Positions 46,783 to 55,120 of a DNA stretch of 64,000 bases are shown in pieces; the first letter of the stretch is position 1, and the number at the start of each line of letters is the position of its first letter. The position numbers and the translations under genes are program-made. The notes under the pieces were generated by a model. The model did not search any database, was not told the DNA's origin, and saw nothing but the letters and a program-made list of their open reading frames with translations. Origin of the DNA: Pseudorhodoferax soli (lineage in GTDB: Bacteria > Pseudomonadota > Gammaproteobacteria > Burkholderiales > Burkholderiaceae_C); NCBI RefSeq assembly GCF_003337555.1, contig NZ_QPJK01000006.1, positions 372,001-436,000 on the forward strand, in the 5' to 3' direction.

Positions 46783-47001
46783 ATGCCGCAGTTTTGCGTG
46801 GATATGCAGAGGGACGGGAGCAGGTCCCACCTGGTGCACGCCGCGGGCTGTGCTGGATGGCCCGTTGCTTACCAGGTCCGGATGCTGGGCTCGCACGTCT
46901 GTTGGGACGACGTCCTGCGTTCCGCTCAGAAGTACTACTTGCACGTGGATGCGTGCCCAAGGTGCCTGCCGAGGGCGCTGTTCCCGCCGGATCGACCATG
47001 A
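46783..47001 (+). CDS. Small His/Cys-rich protein
   Basis: A 72-residue protein starting MPQFCVDMQRDGSRSHLVHA, with one Cys near residue 22, CWDDVLRSAQKYY in the middle and a terminal CPRCLP. The layout (Q-x-(D/N)G-x2-(E/L)VH, then a Cys, an LG-x3-C-x2-(A/V) helix and C-x2-C) is one I recognise from a widespread small conserved hypothetical family that looks like a minimal metal-binding fold; I cannot give it a name. Its stop overlaps the next ATG as ATGA. Confidence 0.6.
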   Translation: MPQFCVDMQRDGSRSHLVHAAGCAGWPVAYQVRMLGSHVCWDDVLRSAQKYYLHVDACPRCLPRALFPPDRP

Positions 47002-47294
47002 CAGGAAGACTTGCATTCATAGCGCCCGGCGCCTGCGCTGCCGACCAAGCGCGCGGATTGGCTGCGGCCGAGTTGTTCCTGAAGCGCTCCGGCGTCAGTG
47101 CTGAACATGCAGCGGCAGGCGTCGCGGCCCAGGAATCCTGGGGCGACAGTGGCCTTGCACCCTTGCATGAACCAACGCCCGCAGAAGCGGCGGCTGCACA
47201 AGCGCTGGACGGCGCGCTCGAGGCGGCCTTGCTGGCTTGTTATCGCGGAAGGGCGGCACCGCTGGATGCGGAGTTGCGGTTGGCCGCAGTGTGA
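46998..47294 (+). CDS. Unknown ~98-residue protein, paralogue of 48253-48546
   Basis: A 98-residue protein starting MTGRLAFIAPGACAADQARG at the ATGA overlap with the previous gene. It shares a pattern with the protein at 48253: APG, then AE-x2-L(K/E)(R/K)(S/A)GV, AG-x2-A-x-E-x-W, TP-x5-A-x-LD-A, CY and a short tail. It is acidic, alanine-rich and probably all-helical. The family is not one I recognise. The two copies point to a locally duplicated accessory gene. Confidence 0.65.
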   Translation: MTGRLAFIAPGACAADQARGLAAAELFLKRSGVSAEHAAAGVAAQESWGDSGLAPLHEPTPAEAAAAQALDGALEAALLACYRGRAAPLDAELRLAAV

Positions 47295-47378
47295 TCGGTG
47301 CGCCGCTGACACGTGCATCTCTGCATTGTCTGATCCGTATTTGTACAGGTTGAGCGTCCACCCCTGCAACATGTGGCC

Positions 47379-47669
47379 ATGCACGCAATCACGCAGATTC
47401 ACTACCAAGGCGGACACGTTGCGTGCGTGCTGCTTCACGACGTCAGAGAGGCCGAAGGCGGGTTTGCTCTTGGCGAAGGACGCGACACACCTGCGGCCGT
47501 GGTCGCAACCCTGCTGAACAGCGGAGCGTACATCCGCGTTGCAGTGGCAACGGCGGCAGGTGGCTTTGCCGCGCGCGGGTTCGTCACGCGCAGTTGGCGA
47601 GGTGAATTGATCGCGCTGCCGCTCGTGGCCTGCGAACACACGCGCCTGGACGCGCTCCCAACCTATTGA
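47379..47669 (+). CDS. Small protein, possibly DUF3892-like
   Basis: A 96-residue protein starting MHAITQIHYQGGHVACVLLH. It has alternating strands, then AAVVATLLNSGAYIRVAVAT and TRLDALPTY at the end. The arrangement (I-x2-I-x-Y-x3-H(V/I), a helix, an (Y/V)-x-V-x-V strand and LD-x-LP) resembles DUF3892, at low certainty. The stop at 47667-47669 overlaps a possible TTG start of the next gene. Confidence 0.55.
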   Translation: MHAITQIHYQGGHVACVLLHDVREAEGGFALGEGRDTPAAVVATLLNSGAYIRVAVATAAGGFAARGFVTRSWRGELIALPLVACEHTRLDALPTY

Positions 47670-47683
47670 CCGCCACGAGCCCA

Positions 47684-47932
47684 ATGCCGTCGGTGGAGGG
47701 TGTCAAGCTCCGCGTGCTCCTGACGGCGTTGCAGCGGTCTTTGGAGAAGCACAGCATGCCAATGGGCGTGAAGCTGCGGGCGCTGCACGCCCTGTCCGTG
47801 CTGGCTGGGTACATCGAATCGGATCTTGCCGACGAACCCGACGCGCATGCACAGGTTGCGATGCTCCTGGAGTTGTCGGACGATGTACCCTCAGTACGGG
47901 TGCTGCTGGCGCATTACCCGACGCTTCGGTAG
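47684..47932 (+). CDS. Small helical hypothetical protein
   Basis: An 82-residue protein starting MPSVEGVKLRVLLTALQRSL and ending SVRVLLAHYPTLR. It is predicted to be all-helical, with a KLR(A/V)L motif twice. A TTG at 47666 overlapping the previous stop is a possible earlier start, giving 88 residues. It is the last of the five tiny genes. Function unknown. Confidence 0.5.
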   Translation: MPSVEGVKLRVLLTALQRSLEKHSMPMGVKLRALHALSVLAGYIESDLADEPDAHAQVAMLLELSDDVPSVRVLLAHYPTLR

Positions 47933-48252
47933 GCCACATTCTGTGATGCGCTGGGTGCGGTTCTTTTCCCCCGAGACCCGCACCGGGACATCGGCCCGTG
48001 GGTGCGGGATCAGCTCGCGCTGGAGGTCGATCCAGCAACGGAAAGCGGTCGGCGGGCGACGGAAGCGGGCCTGCACGCCGCACCTGTCAGCGGCAGCATC
48101 ACGGGGCAAACGAGGGAGACGGGACGTCGGCGCAATCGCTGCTGTTCACGCGTCGAGCAGGGAAGCCGCACGACGTGGCAGGAAGATCGGGCGTTGACCG
48201 AGAGCTGACCACTTGTTCTGCTCGATGGCGACCCGTCAAAAGCGCTCCTGGA
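47933..48252. other. Gap without a gene
   Basis: 320 bases between two convergent small genes. Open frames are present on both strands, but their composition (Arg/Cys/Ser-rich) marks them as non-coding. No hairpin with a T tract or repeat was noted. Confidence 0.5.
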
Positions 48253-48546
48253 TCAGCTGGCCACGTCCAAGCTTGCGCCGTTCGGTGGAACCGCGTCTCC
48301 ATAGCAGCAGCGCATGGCTACGTGCTGGGCCTCGTCCAGCACCGCGGCGGCGCGGCACTGCTCATCGCTTGGGGTCATGTCTTCGGCGAAGTCATGGATG
48401 TCCCAGACCTCGCACGCGCCGAGACCGGCGACGCCCTCTTCTGGCGTCACGCCCGCCTTCTCGAGTACGGCTTCGGCCAGCAGCAGGGCCTGATGGATCC
48501 TTTCGGCGCTGACGCCGGGCGCTGTGAGTTTCAGGGGCAAGGCCAT
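48253..48546 (-). CDS. Unknown 97-residue protein, paralogue of 46998-47294
   Basis: A 97-residue protein starting MALPLKLTAPGVSAERIHQA, then LLLAEAVLEKAGVTPEEGVA, ACEVWDIHDFAEDMTPSDEQ, a helix and RCCYGDAVPP. It aligns over its whole length with the protein at 46998-47294. It is on the opposite strand and diverges from the SRAP gene with 46 bases between the starts, so it may share control with the SRAP gene. Confidence 0.65.
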   Translation of the reverse strand: MALPLKLTAPGVSAERIHQALLLAEAVLEKAGVTPEEGVAGLGACEVWDIHDFAEDMTPSDEQCRAAAVLDEAQHVAMRCCYGDAVPPNGASLDVAS

Positions 48547-48592
48547 CTCCGTGTGCCGAGACAGTTTAGGTCCCTTGGCCTAGGATGAGTGC

Positions 48593-49525
48593 ATGTGCTA
48601 CTCGTCCAAGATCGAGGCGGACTACAGACGCTACCTGCGCGACACGGGCGGCCGGCTCAGCCTCTACGAATTCCGCCAGCTGTTCTGGGAACGCACGCAG
48701 GGCCGCCGTCTTAAGGTGCCGCGCGGTATGGAAGAGGCGTTCCTGGCGGGCAACGATCCGGCGGAGCGGGAAATCGCGGCGTTGATCCGGGCGCACCGGG
48801 GAGCCGAGGCGACGCGCCTGCAGCAGGACTTGTTTGCGCAACGCGCGCGCCTGGCCGAAGCAGAGCGCAAGCTGGCGATCAAGCCGACGAAGACGGCGGC
48901 CGAGAGCAAGCGTATTGCGACCGCGAAGGTCGAACAGTACCTGGCGTGGCTGGCCGACCTGAACCGTACCGAGACCAGGCCTGGTGACGGCCGGATCTTT
49001 CCCGGTGTCTACGCCTACGTGCTCATCGTGGAGAACGGCGAGCGCGTCATCAAGCCGATGCGGTATGGCTGCCGGCCAGCAGGCAAGCCAGCCGAATACG
49101 ACGTCAAGTACCCGGGCACCTACAACGCCAGGCGCGACAATCTCGAAGCGTTCTGGAAGGGGCAGTTCGGCCGCACGCACGGCGTGGCGCTGTGGTGGTG
49201 CTTCTACGAGCATGTCGTGCGCGAGGGCAGGGACGTGGTGCTGGAATTTGCGCCCATCACTGGCCAACTGATGCCGGTGGCTTGCCTGTACTCGCACTGG
49301 ACGCCCCCGGCCGGATCGGATGAGCCCGCGCTGTGGTCGTTCGCGGCGATCACGGACCATCCGCCGCCCGAGGTGGCCGCGGCCGGCCATGACCGCTGCA
49401 TCATCCCGCTCAAGGGCGAGCACCTGGAACGTTGGCTCAATCCCGACCCTGCTGACTTGGCCGCGCAGCAAGAGATCCTCGAGGACCGCGAGCGCTACTT
49501 CTACGAGCACAGGATGGCCGCATGA
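48593..49525 (+). CDS. SRAP-domain protein (HMCES/YedK-like), divergent long form
   Basis: A 310-residue SRAP protein. It starts MCYSSK, so removal of Met exposes C2, which in YedK/HMCES forms a thiazolidine crosslink with abasic sites in single-stranded DNA. The other active-site residues are N178 in GTYNARRDN, E206 in CFYEHV and H266 in GHDRCIIPL. Compared with usual ~220-residue members it has an extra charged helical section at about 45-125 between the N-terminus and the core. It protects abasic DNA in replication stress and is often found in mobile or SOS-linked loci. It is coupled by ATGA to the following unknown gene. Confidence 0.88.
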   Translation: MCYSSKIEADYRRYLRDTGGRLSLYEFRQLFWERTQGRRLKVPRGMEEAFLAGNDPAEREIAALIRAHRGAEATRLQQDLFAQRARLAEAERKLAIKPTKTAAESKRIATAKVEQYLAWLADLNRTETRPGDGRIFPGVYAYVLIVENGERVIKPMRYGCRPAGKPAEYDVKYPGTYNARRDNLEAFWKGQFGRTHGVALWWCFYEHVVREGRDVVLEFAPITGQLMPVACLYSHWTPPAGSDEPALWSFAAITDHPPPEVAAAGHDRCIIPLKGEHLERWLNPDPADLAAQQEILEDRERYFYEHRMAA

Positions 49526-50133
49526 ACGACATCGAACAGACCACCCGCCGACTGGCGGACGAAACGAGCGCGAAGCAGGGGCGCCACGAGGTGGACGGTC
49601 GCGACCTGGTCAGCCTGAGTGCCGGCTGGGCGGCGAACAAGTGCGCGGCTGCGGCTGACGCTGGCGGGCAGCTCGCGCAGATGACTTTTGCACTGGCCGA
49701 GGGCATGGAAGGGTGGGGCGCTCGGGCTCAGCAACGGTTCGCCGGCGCGGTGGCCAAGCTCTGCGCGGAGATCGCCGCCAAGCACCCGGAGGCACCTGGC
49801 GACGCGATCCGAGAAGCATTCCGCTGGACCGGCTGGTGCCACCAAGGCCTGCACGGCTCTGGCACGGTCCTCCGCGTGAGGCTACAGGGACAAGGAGCCC
49901 CGGCCAAGCAGCAGCGAGAGGCGCTCGAAGACGCCTTCGGCCGTGTGCTGCTGCGCGAGTTGGTGACGCCTGAAGCACTGGACGTGGCCTACCGGGCAAG
50001 CCGGCACGACGGAACCGGCTACTGGGCTGCGCAATGGCATGGGGTGCGCGCCAAGGCCATGGCGGAGGTCTTCCCCAGCGGCCTTCCCAACAAGACCCAG
50101 ATTCGGGTCAGGTTCAGCTACAGCCCTTGGTAG
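49522..50133 (+). CDS. Unknown protein coupled to the SRAP gene
   Basis: A 203-residue protein starting MNDIEQTTRRLADETSAKQG at the ATGA overlap with the SRAP stop. It is soluble and mixed alpha/beta, with GWCHQGLHGSGTVLRVRLQG in the middle, WAAQWHGVRAKAMAEVFPSG near the end and RVRFSYSPW last. I do not recognise a domain. The tight coupling suggests a role with the SRAP protein in handling damaged DNA, or as an accessory of a mobile element that carried both. Confidence 0.7.
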   Translation: MNDIEQTTRRLADETSAKQGRHEVDGRDLVSLSAGWAANKCAAAADAGGQLAQMTFALAEGMEGWGARAQQRFAGAVAKLCAEIAAKHPEAPGDAIREAFRWTGWCHQGLHGSGTVLRVRLQGQGAPAKQQREALEDAFGRVLLRELVTPEALDVAYRASRHDGTGYWAAQWHGVRAKAMAEVFPSGLPNKTQIRVRFSYSPW

Positions 50134-50587
50134 GCGCAAAGTCACAGGACTGCCGGTGGCAGTTCCGCGCTTCGAATGGCAGCCGCCCAGTCTCGCTGGT
50201 ACCGACGCCCGAGCGCTTCATGGACTGATCACGGGCACTGCAGGCGATAGTGGCAACAATGGGCCTGGCGGGTCAGTGGTTCTGGTGTGGTACGAAGATC
50301 TTGACCGAGTGCGAGACGACGCTGTGACGCGTCATCGGCCGTCACCGTCGATCGACTGATGCACGCGGGGCGTCTGACAAGGCGCCGTGCCGTGACCTCA
50401 TCCAAACCCATCCGCCAATCCGCAGAGACGCCCATCAGTTTCACGAGCGTATCGCTGCGCTACCTGACGGCACGCTCCGGCGCCCGGTGGTCATGGACGA
50501 CCGACGCTGCACGTTCCTCCTGTCCTGCACCTTCTGGACCACACGTGCTCTTAGCCTACCGGCTCCCTTAACTCTCGGGAGTGCGTC
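50134..50587. other. Gap without a convincing gene
   Basis: About 450 bases. One plus-strand frame (around 50395-50560, reading RDAHQFHERIAALPDGTLRR) has a protein-like feel but no start codon or ribosome binding site and ends in the following region, so it may be a gene remnant. Confidence 0.45.
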
Positions 50588-51148
50588 ATGGAAGAGAAGA
50601 GCAAGACCGGTGTTGGCGCGGTTGCCATGCAGCTGCTCAGTGATGGAGTTGAACAGTCGGTGCCCGGAGGTTTCGATCGCGACGTGCATTAGCTGACCGG
50701 CCAGTCGGATGCCGATATGCACAGCAAGGACGTGCATGCAGACCACGACAAGCCGGATCAAACGTTCTCCGCCGACCTCAGTGTCACGCTGGACCTGGAG
50801 ATGGACTTCCTGAAGCAGAGCGACGGTGTCGATCGAGTGATCGCCGAAGCTGCCGGCGTCGGCCTCCTCCGCGTCCAAGTCCATGGTAGCGAGGGAGCGA
50901 TTCGTACCGTGACTGCGCGGACGTTGGCTGGGCCGATCGATGCGGTCCTTCAGGTCGCCCCGTGCGACTGCGTCATTTCACGGTGCTCAATCAAGGGAAC
51001 CGGCAGGGCATCATCATGCTGGTCAAGTTTGACCCGGTGCCCTCGGAAAACTGAGTACGGAGTGGGCGGCATCATGCCGTCCGCCCGATCCAGGGCTCGC
51101 TGCGATGCCCAGGCCGATGAAGCCGGCCACGCGCATGTTGAGAATTGA
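50588..51148 (+). pseudogene. Possible gene interrupted by an in-frame TAG
   Basis: An ATG at 50588 with GGGAG upstream opens a 34-codon frame (MEEKSKTGVGAVAMQLLSDG... FDRDVH) that stops at TAG 50690-50692. The same frame continues with good codon bias (LTGQSDADMHSKDVHADHDK, then SADLSVTLDLEMDFLKQSDG, AEAAGVGLLRVQVHGSEGAI) to 51148, where the last ~50 codons look random. I read it as one small gene with a nonsense mutation and a decayed end. An independent short ORF from 50717 is the alternative. Family not recognised; a minus-strand ORF over the same span has poorer composition. Confidence 0.35.
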
Positions 51149-51237
51149 GTTGTGGCGCACTGCTCTGGCGCATGGGTGCAGCGAACACCCTGACGGCGGT
51201 GCAATGGAGTTCGGGGAGGTGTTGCTCCGGACCACAA

Positions 51238-52743
51238 CTACTGTGGGCGAAGGGGTACCGAGGATGCCTTGCTTCGCGATGTTTCCCGGCGCCGGCGAAG
51301 CGCCTGAACGGCCGGCTGCTCTTCCAGAAGGTCCTTCATCTTCTGCTTTTGCTCCGGGGTGATGTCGCTGGCGTCAATGGCCGCCGGCCATTCGTTGGCG
51401 GCGGCCGCGACGACATGCTTGAGGGTGGTTTCCAGCAGCTTTCCTGGCAGTTGGAGCAACTGTGCCATCCGCTTGATGGTCACCGGATTCAGAAGGCGAA
51501 TAGGTGCGCGCGGCAGTTCGTTCGCACCTGGTTCGCGGCCGTGCAACTGCCTGAACTCACGCTCGATCTTCCTTTGGGATGTTTCCTGGATTTCGTCCTG
51601 CACGCCCTTGGGCATCAGGTACAGCGCGTGGCCGCGCGCAGGGGTGAACAGGTGGTGGGCCACGATGTCGTAGGCGGGCGGCAACTCCGCATTCACACCG
51701 TCGGGATAGTACAGACCGATGTTCTTCAGATGGCAGTCGGGATTGCCAATGAGCTCGTTCACCGCCAGGCGGCGCAGCAGCTCGAGCACTGCTGATTCGC
51801 CCAGGGAAGGAATGGCCAGGAACAACAGCATGATGGCGGCATAGGAGACGCTCTTGCTGTACTTGTCTTCGGGCCGAAGCCCGAGCGCTTGCGCCAGATC
51901 CTCGGCGTGTCGGCGGCCCGGCACGTCGCGGTCGTAGCGCGGAACCGCGAGGAACATCGTGCGATCTGGGTCGGGGGATCCCAGGTCGTAGCTGTGTCGG
52001 GCCGACAGGGCCTGGAGCGGCACCAGAGAGGTCTTGCACACCCGCACGCCCGCAAGCCCGGCCAGGTGCATGCTCAGGTGCTCGACCTCCGGCATCCTGG
52101 GATAGCCCACAACAGGGAGCTTGGCGATGATGTGCGTGGCCTCGTCCAGTTTCGTGCGCGCAACGTAGCGCCCCTGCGCATCGAGGTTCACGCCGAGCTT
52201 GGGCTGAACACCCGATAGCGACACGCCTTCGGCGAGAGGAATCTCGATGACGGATGCTTCCAGGGCGTCCTGATCCTGGGTGACCAGGCGCTGCATGAGC
52301 GCGTTCGAAGCGTTGTTGACCGGCAAGGCGCGGACGGCCCCCGGCAGATCCGTGCCGCAGGCGGCGAGCAACTCGAAGTAATCGTCCTCGTCGCAGCCGC
52401 GGATTGCCGCGATGTGCGCGCGGAAAGCCCCCTCGGGAAGAAGGTTCTGGAACCAGTGGGGCAGTCGCAGCGGACCACGGGTATCGGTCCTGGAGGGGGG
52501 GGCCCGCAGGCCGTTGAATTCGGCGGCGGCGATGTCCGACAGCAGCCGTTGCGTCCCGTCTTCGTCAGTGCCGAGATACAGCTGGCTGAGCGTGAATCTT
52601 GCCGGATTGCGGACATACGCAGGCGCGGGCACGAAACGGATGAGCCCGTTGGGTTGCGCGTGGCCGTACCGGAAGAGGTGGCCAACCAGATGATCGCCGC
52701 CGGTGGGATCGAGCAGCGTGATCTCCAGAATGCTGAGGTCCAC
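51238..52743 (-). CDS. hipA: HipA-family toxin kinase
   Basis: A 501-residue HipA-type Ser/Thr kinase. The N-terminal subdomain is followed by the glycine-rich loop SLSGVQPKLGV, in which S175 corresponds to the autophosphorylated Ser150 of E. coli HipA. The catalytic loop is NPDCHLKNIG, with D336 and N341, and the metal-binding D359 is in PAYDIVAH. It phosphorylates tRNA-synthetase-type targets to stop growth and induce persistence. It lies two bases after its HTH antitoxin gene. It is longer than E. coli HipA (440), with an extended C-terminal helical part. Confidence 0.92.
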   Translation of the reverse strand: MDLSILEITLLDPTGGDHLVGHLFRYGHAQPNGLIRFVPAPAYVRNPARFTLSQLYLGTDEDGTQRLLSDIAAAEFNGLRAPPSRTDTRGPLRLPHWFQNLLPEGAFRAHIAAIRGCDEDDYFELLAACGTDLPGAVRALPVNNASNALMQRLVTQDQDALEASVIEIPLAEGVSLSGVQPKLGVNLDAQGRYVARTKLDEATHIIAKLPVVGYPRMPEVEHLSMHLAGLAGVRVCKTSLVPLQALSARHSYDLGSPDPDRTMFLAVPRYDRDVPGRRHAEDLAQALGLRPEDKYSKSVSYAAIMLLFLAIPSLGESAVLELLRRLAVNELIGNPDCHLKNIGLYYPDGVNAELPPAYDIVAHHLFTPARGHALYLMPKGVQDEIQETSQRKIEREFRQLHGREPGANELPRAPIRLLNPVTIKRMAQLLQLPGKLLETTLKHVVAAAANEWPAAIDASDITPEQKQKMKDLLEEQPAVQALRRRRETSRSKASSVPLRPQ

Positions 52744-52745
52744 AG

Positions 52746-53105
52746 TCAGTTGCGGCTCTGTGCCAGCAAATGGTCAGCATCGGCCATGAGGCGATGGATC
52801 CGGGAGTGGTCCGAACGTCTTGGGGAGGGTGGCTGGTCCAGCTGCATCTGCGAAGCGGCCTTGGGCGCGAGGACCAGCTCAAGGTCCAACGCATGCGCGA
52901 GCGCGTCGATCGAAGACAGCTGAGGATCACCGTCGCCGTTCAGCAAGTTGTACAGCCCCTTGCGGCTGAGCCCTGCCTTCGCTGCCAGTTGGTCCCGGGA
53001 CAAACCGGAAGATGCCGCAGACTGCTGAAGGATCGTACGCAGCGGCAACGTTCCCGTTCGCCTCTCGACCGCTCCGATGGGTAACTTGGTTCTCAACTGT
53101 GACAT
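52746..53105 (-). CDS. hipB: HipB-like HTH antitoxin
   Basis: A 119-residue protein with an XRE-type helix-turn-helix (about residues 25-65: SSGLSRDQLAAKAGLSRKGL, YNLLNGDGDPQL) and a flexible C-terminal tail. It represses the operon and neutralises HipA. The frame is open to 53159, but the ATG at 53103-53105 gives MSQLRTKLPIGAVERRTG and leaves the operator at 53117-53187 outside the gene. The stop is two bases before the toxin start. Confidence 0.88.
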   Translation of the reverse strand: MSQLRTKLPIGAVERRTGTLPLRTILQQSAASSGLSRDQLAAKAGLSRKGLYNLLNGDGDPQLSSIDALAHALDLELVLAPKAASQMQLDQPPSPRRSDHSRIHRLMADADHLLAQSRN

Positions 53106-53116
53106 CTGCGAATCAT

Positions 53117-53187
53117 AGTACCCGCCTGGAGCGGCGCCGATGCGTACGATGATGCCCATTTCAAACGTGCGGGTACTTTTTTACCCG
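53117..53187. promoter_or_regulatory. HipB-type operator region
   Basis: AGTACCCGC at 53117-53125 recurs inverted as GCGGGTACT at 53169-53177, centre to centre about 52 bases (five helical turns). The second site is also half of a perfect dyad CGGGTA-N6-TACCCG (53170-53187). E. coli HipB binds spaced TATCC/GGATA palindromes, so these TACCC/GGGTA sites just upstream of the antitoxin start fit HipB autoregulation. Confidence 0.65.
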
Positions 53188-53326
53188 TCTGCTGAGTGAG
53201 ATCGCTGCCGGTTCGGACAGTTTGGGGTCTTTGCCGCGGTTCAGCAGCGGGCCTCTTGATGCGGGCTTCGAGTACGGGAAACCGCTGCATGGCACTGGGT
53301 GCCAGAAGTCGTCACCAGCATCATTG

Positions 53327-53956
53327 TCAAGCTGCCTCTGCAGCAACCGATCGATCAGTGCCGCGAGCGAGGTGCGCGAACGCCTTTTCTCCCAAGGCAC
53401 GGGCAGTGGCCAAGTGTGATGCTGCGGCAGGACCGTTGACGTCCAGCAAGAACTCCGAAGTGACGACCCGGGCACCGCAGTAGCCGAAGATCCCGTGGTC
53501 GATCTGCGTGCGCATGGCCTTGTCGTAGCCGTGCCGTGCGTACGTGCCGCTGTCAGCGCCTCCGATGCCGATGAGGTGAACGGCCAGGCGCCCCAGCCGC
53601 TTCTCGACGCGACCGTCCGCGCCTTCGCTGTAGGCCCATCCATTGGAAAACACACGGTCAATCCAGCCTTTGAGCTGGCCGGGAAATGACCACCAGTACA
53701 CGGGATAGATCAACGCCAGCGCATCGGCCTTGTCGATGCGTTGCTGCTCGCGCAGGACGTCGAACGGCAAGGCTGCTTGTTCAAGGTAGGCGGACCGATC
53801 AGCCGGGTTGTAGCTGGCCTCGAACGCTTCCGCGGCAATGTCAGCGTTCTCGGTCGTGTGCTGCCCGCTCTGCTCGATGCCCTTGGCAAACGCCTGGGCG
53901 ACGGCGTGCGTCAGCGACTGGGGGGTGGGGTGGCTGAGAACGATGAGGGTGTGCAT
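53327..53956 (-). CDS. NAD(P)H quinone oxidoreductase, flavodoxin fold (MdaB/KefF-like)
   Basis: A 209-residue flavoprotein. It has MHTLIVLSHPTPQSLTHAVA at the FMN/FAD phosphate site, YPVYWWSFPGQLKGWIDRVF after strand three and an LIGIGGADSGTYARHG loop, all typical of the NQO1/MdaB/KefF group. These reduce quinones by two electrons and protect from electrophiles. It is divergent from a TetR regulator with two operators between them, so it is probably induced by quinones or related electrophiles. Confidence 0.88.
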   Translation of the reverse strand: MHTLIVLSHPTPQSLTHAVAQAFAKGIEQSGQHTTENADIAAEAFEASYNPADRSAYLEQAALPFDVLREQQRIDKADALALIYPVYWWSFPGQLKGWIDRVFSNGWAYSEGADGRVEKRLGRLAVHLIGIGGADSGTYARHGYDKAMRTQIDHGIFGYCGARVVTSEFLLDVNGPAAASHLATARALGEKAFAHLARGTDRSVAAEAA

Positions 53957-53991
53957 GGTGGGTCCTTGGTCGGTTCAAACGCGGCTGTAAA

Positions 53992-54032
53992 CTACGTTTG
54001 GTAGGTTGTTGGCGGAAGGCTACCTTTGGTAG
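53992..54032. promoter_or_regulatory. Twin TetR operators
   Basis: CTACGTTTGGTAG (53992-54004) and CTACCTTTGGTAG (54020-54032), 28 bases apart and both followed by GTT. The second is a perfect dyad (CTACC-TTT-GGTAG) and the first differs in one position. They fill the 83-base gap between the divergent quinone reductase and TetR genes and lie right before the TetR ATG at 54040, so they should repress both. Confidence 0.8.
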
Positions 54033-54039
54033 GTTAAGA

Positions 54040-54648
54040 ATGTCAAGCAGCGAGATGCAACAGAACCGGGATGTATCGGCAAGGAAGCGTTTGCCCAAGG
54101 CGGCACGGCATCGCCAGCTAATGGATGTGGCCTGGAACGTGGTGCGCAGCGAAGGGAGCGACGCGCTCACCCTGGGCAATCTGGCCGCTCGGGCCGGCGT
54201 GTCCAAGCCCGTCGTTTACGACCATTTCGTCACGCGCACCGGTCTGCTGCGGGATCTCTACAAAGACTATGACGCCCGACAGCACGCGCTGATGGACGAG
54301 GCACTCAGGGCGTGCGCAAGGACGCTTCCTGCAGTGGCCAAGGTGATCGCCACGACTTACGTCAACTGCGTCATGCAGATGGGGCGAGAGATGCCAGGCG
54401 TCAGCGCCGCGCTGGCAGGTTCACCCGAGCTGGATGCGTTGAAAAAGGAACACGAGGCTCTTTTCATGGCGAAGTGCCGCGATGCGTTGCAGCCCTTCGC
54501 GACGAAGCCGTTGGCCCCTGCGGGGATGCGCGCGATGCTGGGCGCGGCCGAGGCCGTATCGTTCGCGGCGGCCATGCAAGAGCTGAACCCGACGGATGCC
54601 ATCGAGGAAATCTACGATGCGATCGTGCGCATCACACAAAGGACCTAG
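54040..54648 (+). CDS. TetR-family repressor
   Basis: A 202-residue TetR protein. The DNA-binding domain runs from about residue 18 to 65 (RHRQLMDVAWNVVRSEGSDA, LTLGNLAARAGVSKPVVYDH), followed by a helical ligand-binding domain. The longer frame from 53998 would read through the operators, so the ATG at 54040 (MSSSEMQQNRDV) is preferred. It most likely controls the divergent quinone reductase and itself. Confidence 0.9.
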   Translation: MSSSEMQQNRDVSARKRLPKAARHRQLMDVAWNVVRSEGSDALTLGNLAARAGVSKPVVYDHFVTRTGLLRDLYKDYDARQHALMDEALRACARTLPAVAKVIATTYVNCVMQMGREMPGVSAALAGSPELDALKKEHEALFMAKCRDALQPFATKPLAPAGMRAMLGAAEAVSFAAAMQELNPTDAIEEIYDAIVRITQRT

Positions 54649-55120
54649 GCACGGTCGGAACACACGCCAAAGCTGCTGCCGACCTCGTGGATCAAGGGGG
54701 CGAGCGATTTGACCGGCATCGCACGAAAGGAGTTGTTGCTGAGGAGCGCGAGGTCGACGGGCATCCTTATCCCGACGCTTCTGAGAGGACTTCGCACAAC
54801 GTTGCTGTCATCCGACGGTGAAACACTCTGGCAGGCGGGCACGCCGCCGAACATGACCACAGCCGGTTCCACTCGCTCTTCGTTGACGCGGCAACTATCA
54901 CCTCAACAACCGTTAGCCGAGCGACAGCGTGCATCCTGACGAGCGCGCTCAAAGCAGCAAGCGCCGCACGGCGCGGCGGCCGTTCAAAGTGTTGAAGCAA
55001 TCCGCAGCAACGGCGCGCAGCTGGCTTCGGCGAGCAGCCACAGCAAGGGTGCCGGCGAGCTGCTATTTGTCTAAGCAACCATCCGGCGCGCGGGCTGGGG
55101 TTCCGCGCCGCGGCAAGCGC
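54649..55120. other. Gap without a convincing gene
   Basis: About 470 bases between the TetR stop and the stop of the small minus-strand gene. Open frames on both strands are short and of non-coding composition. No repeat or hairpin terminator was seen. Confidence 0.5.
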
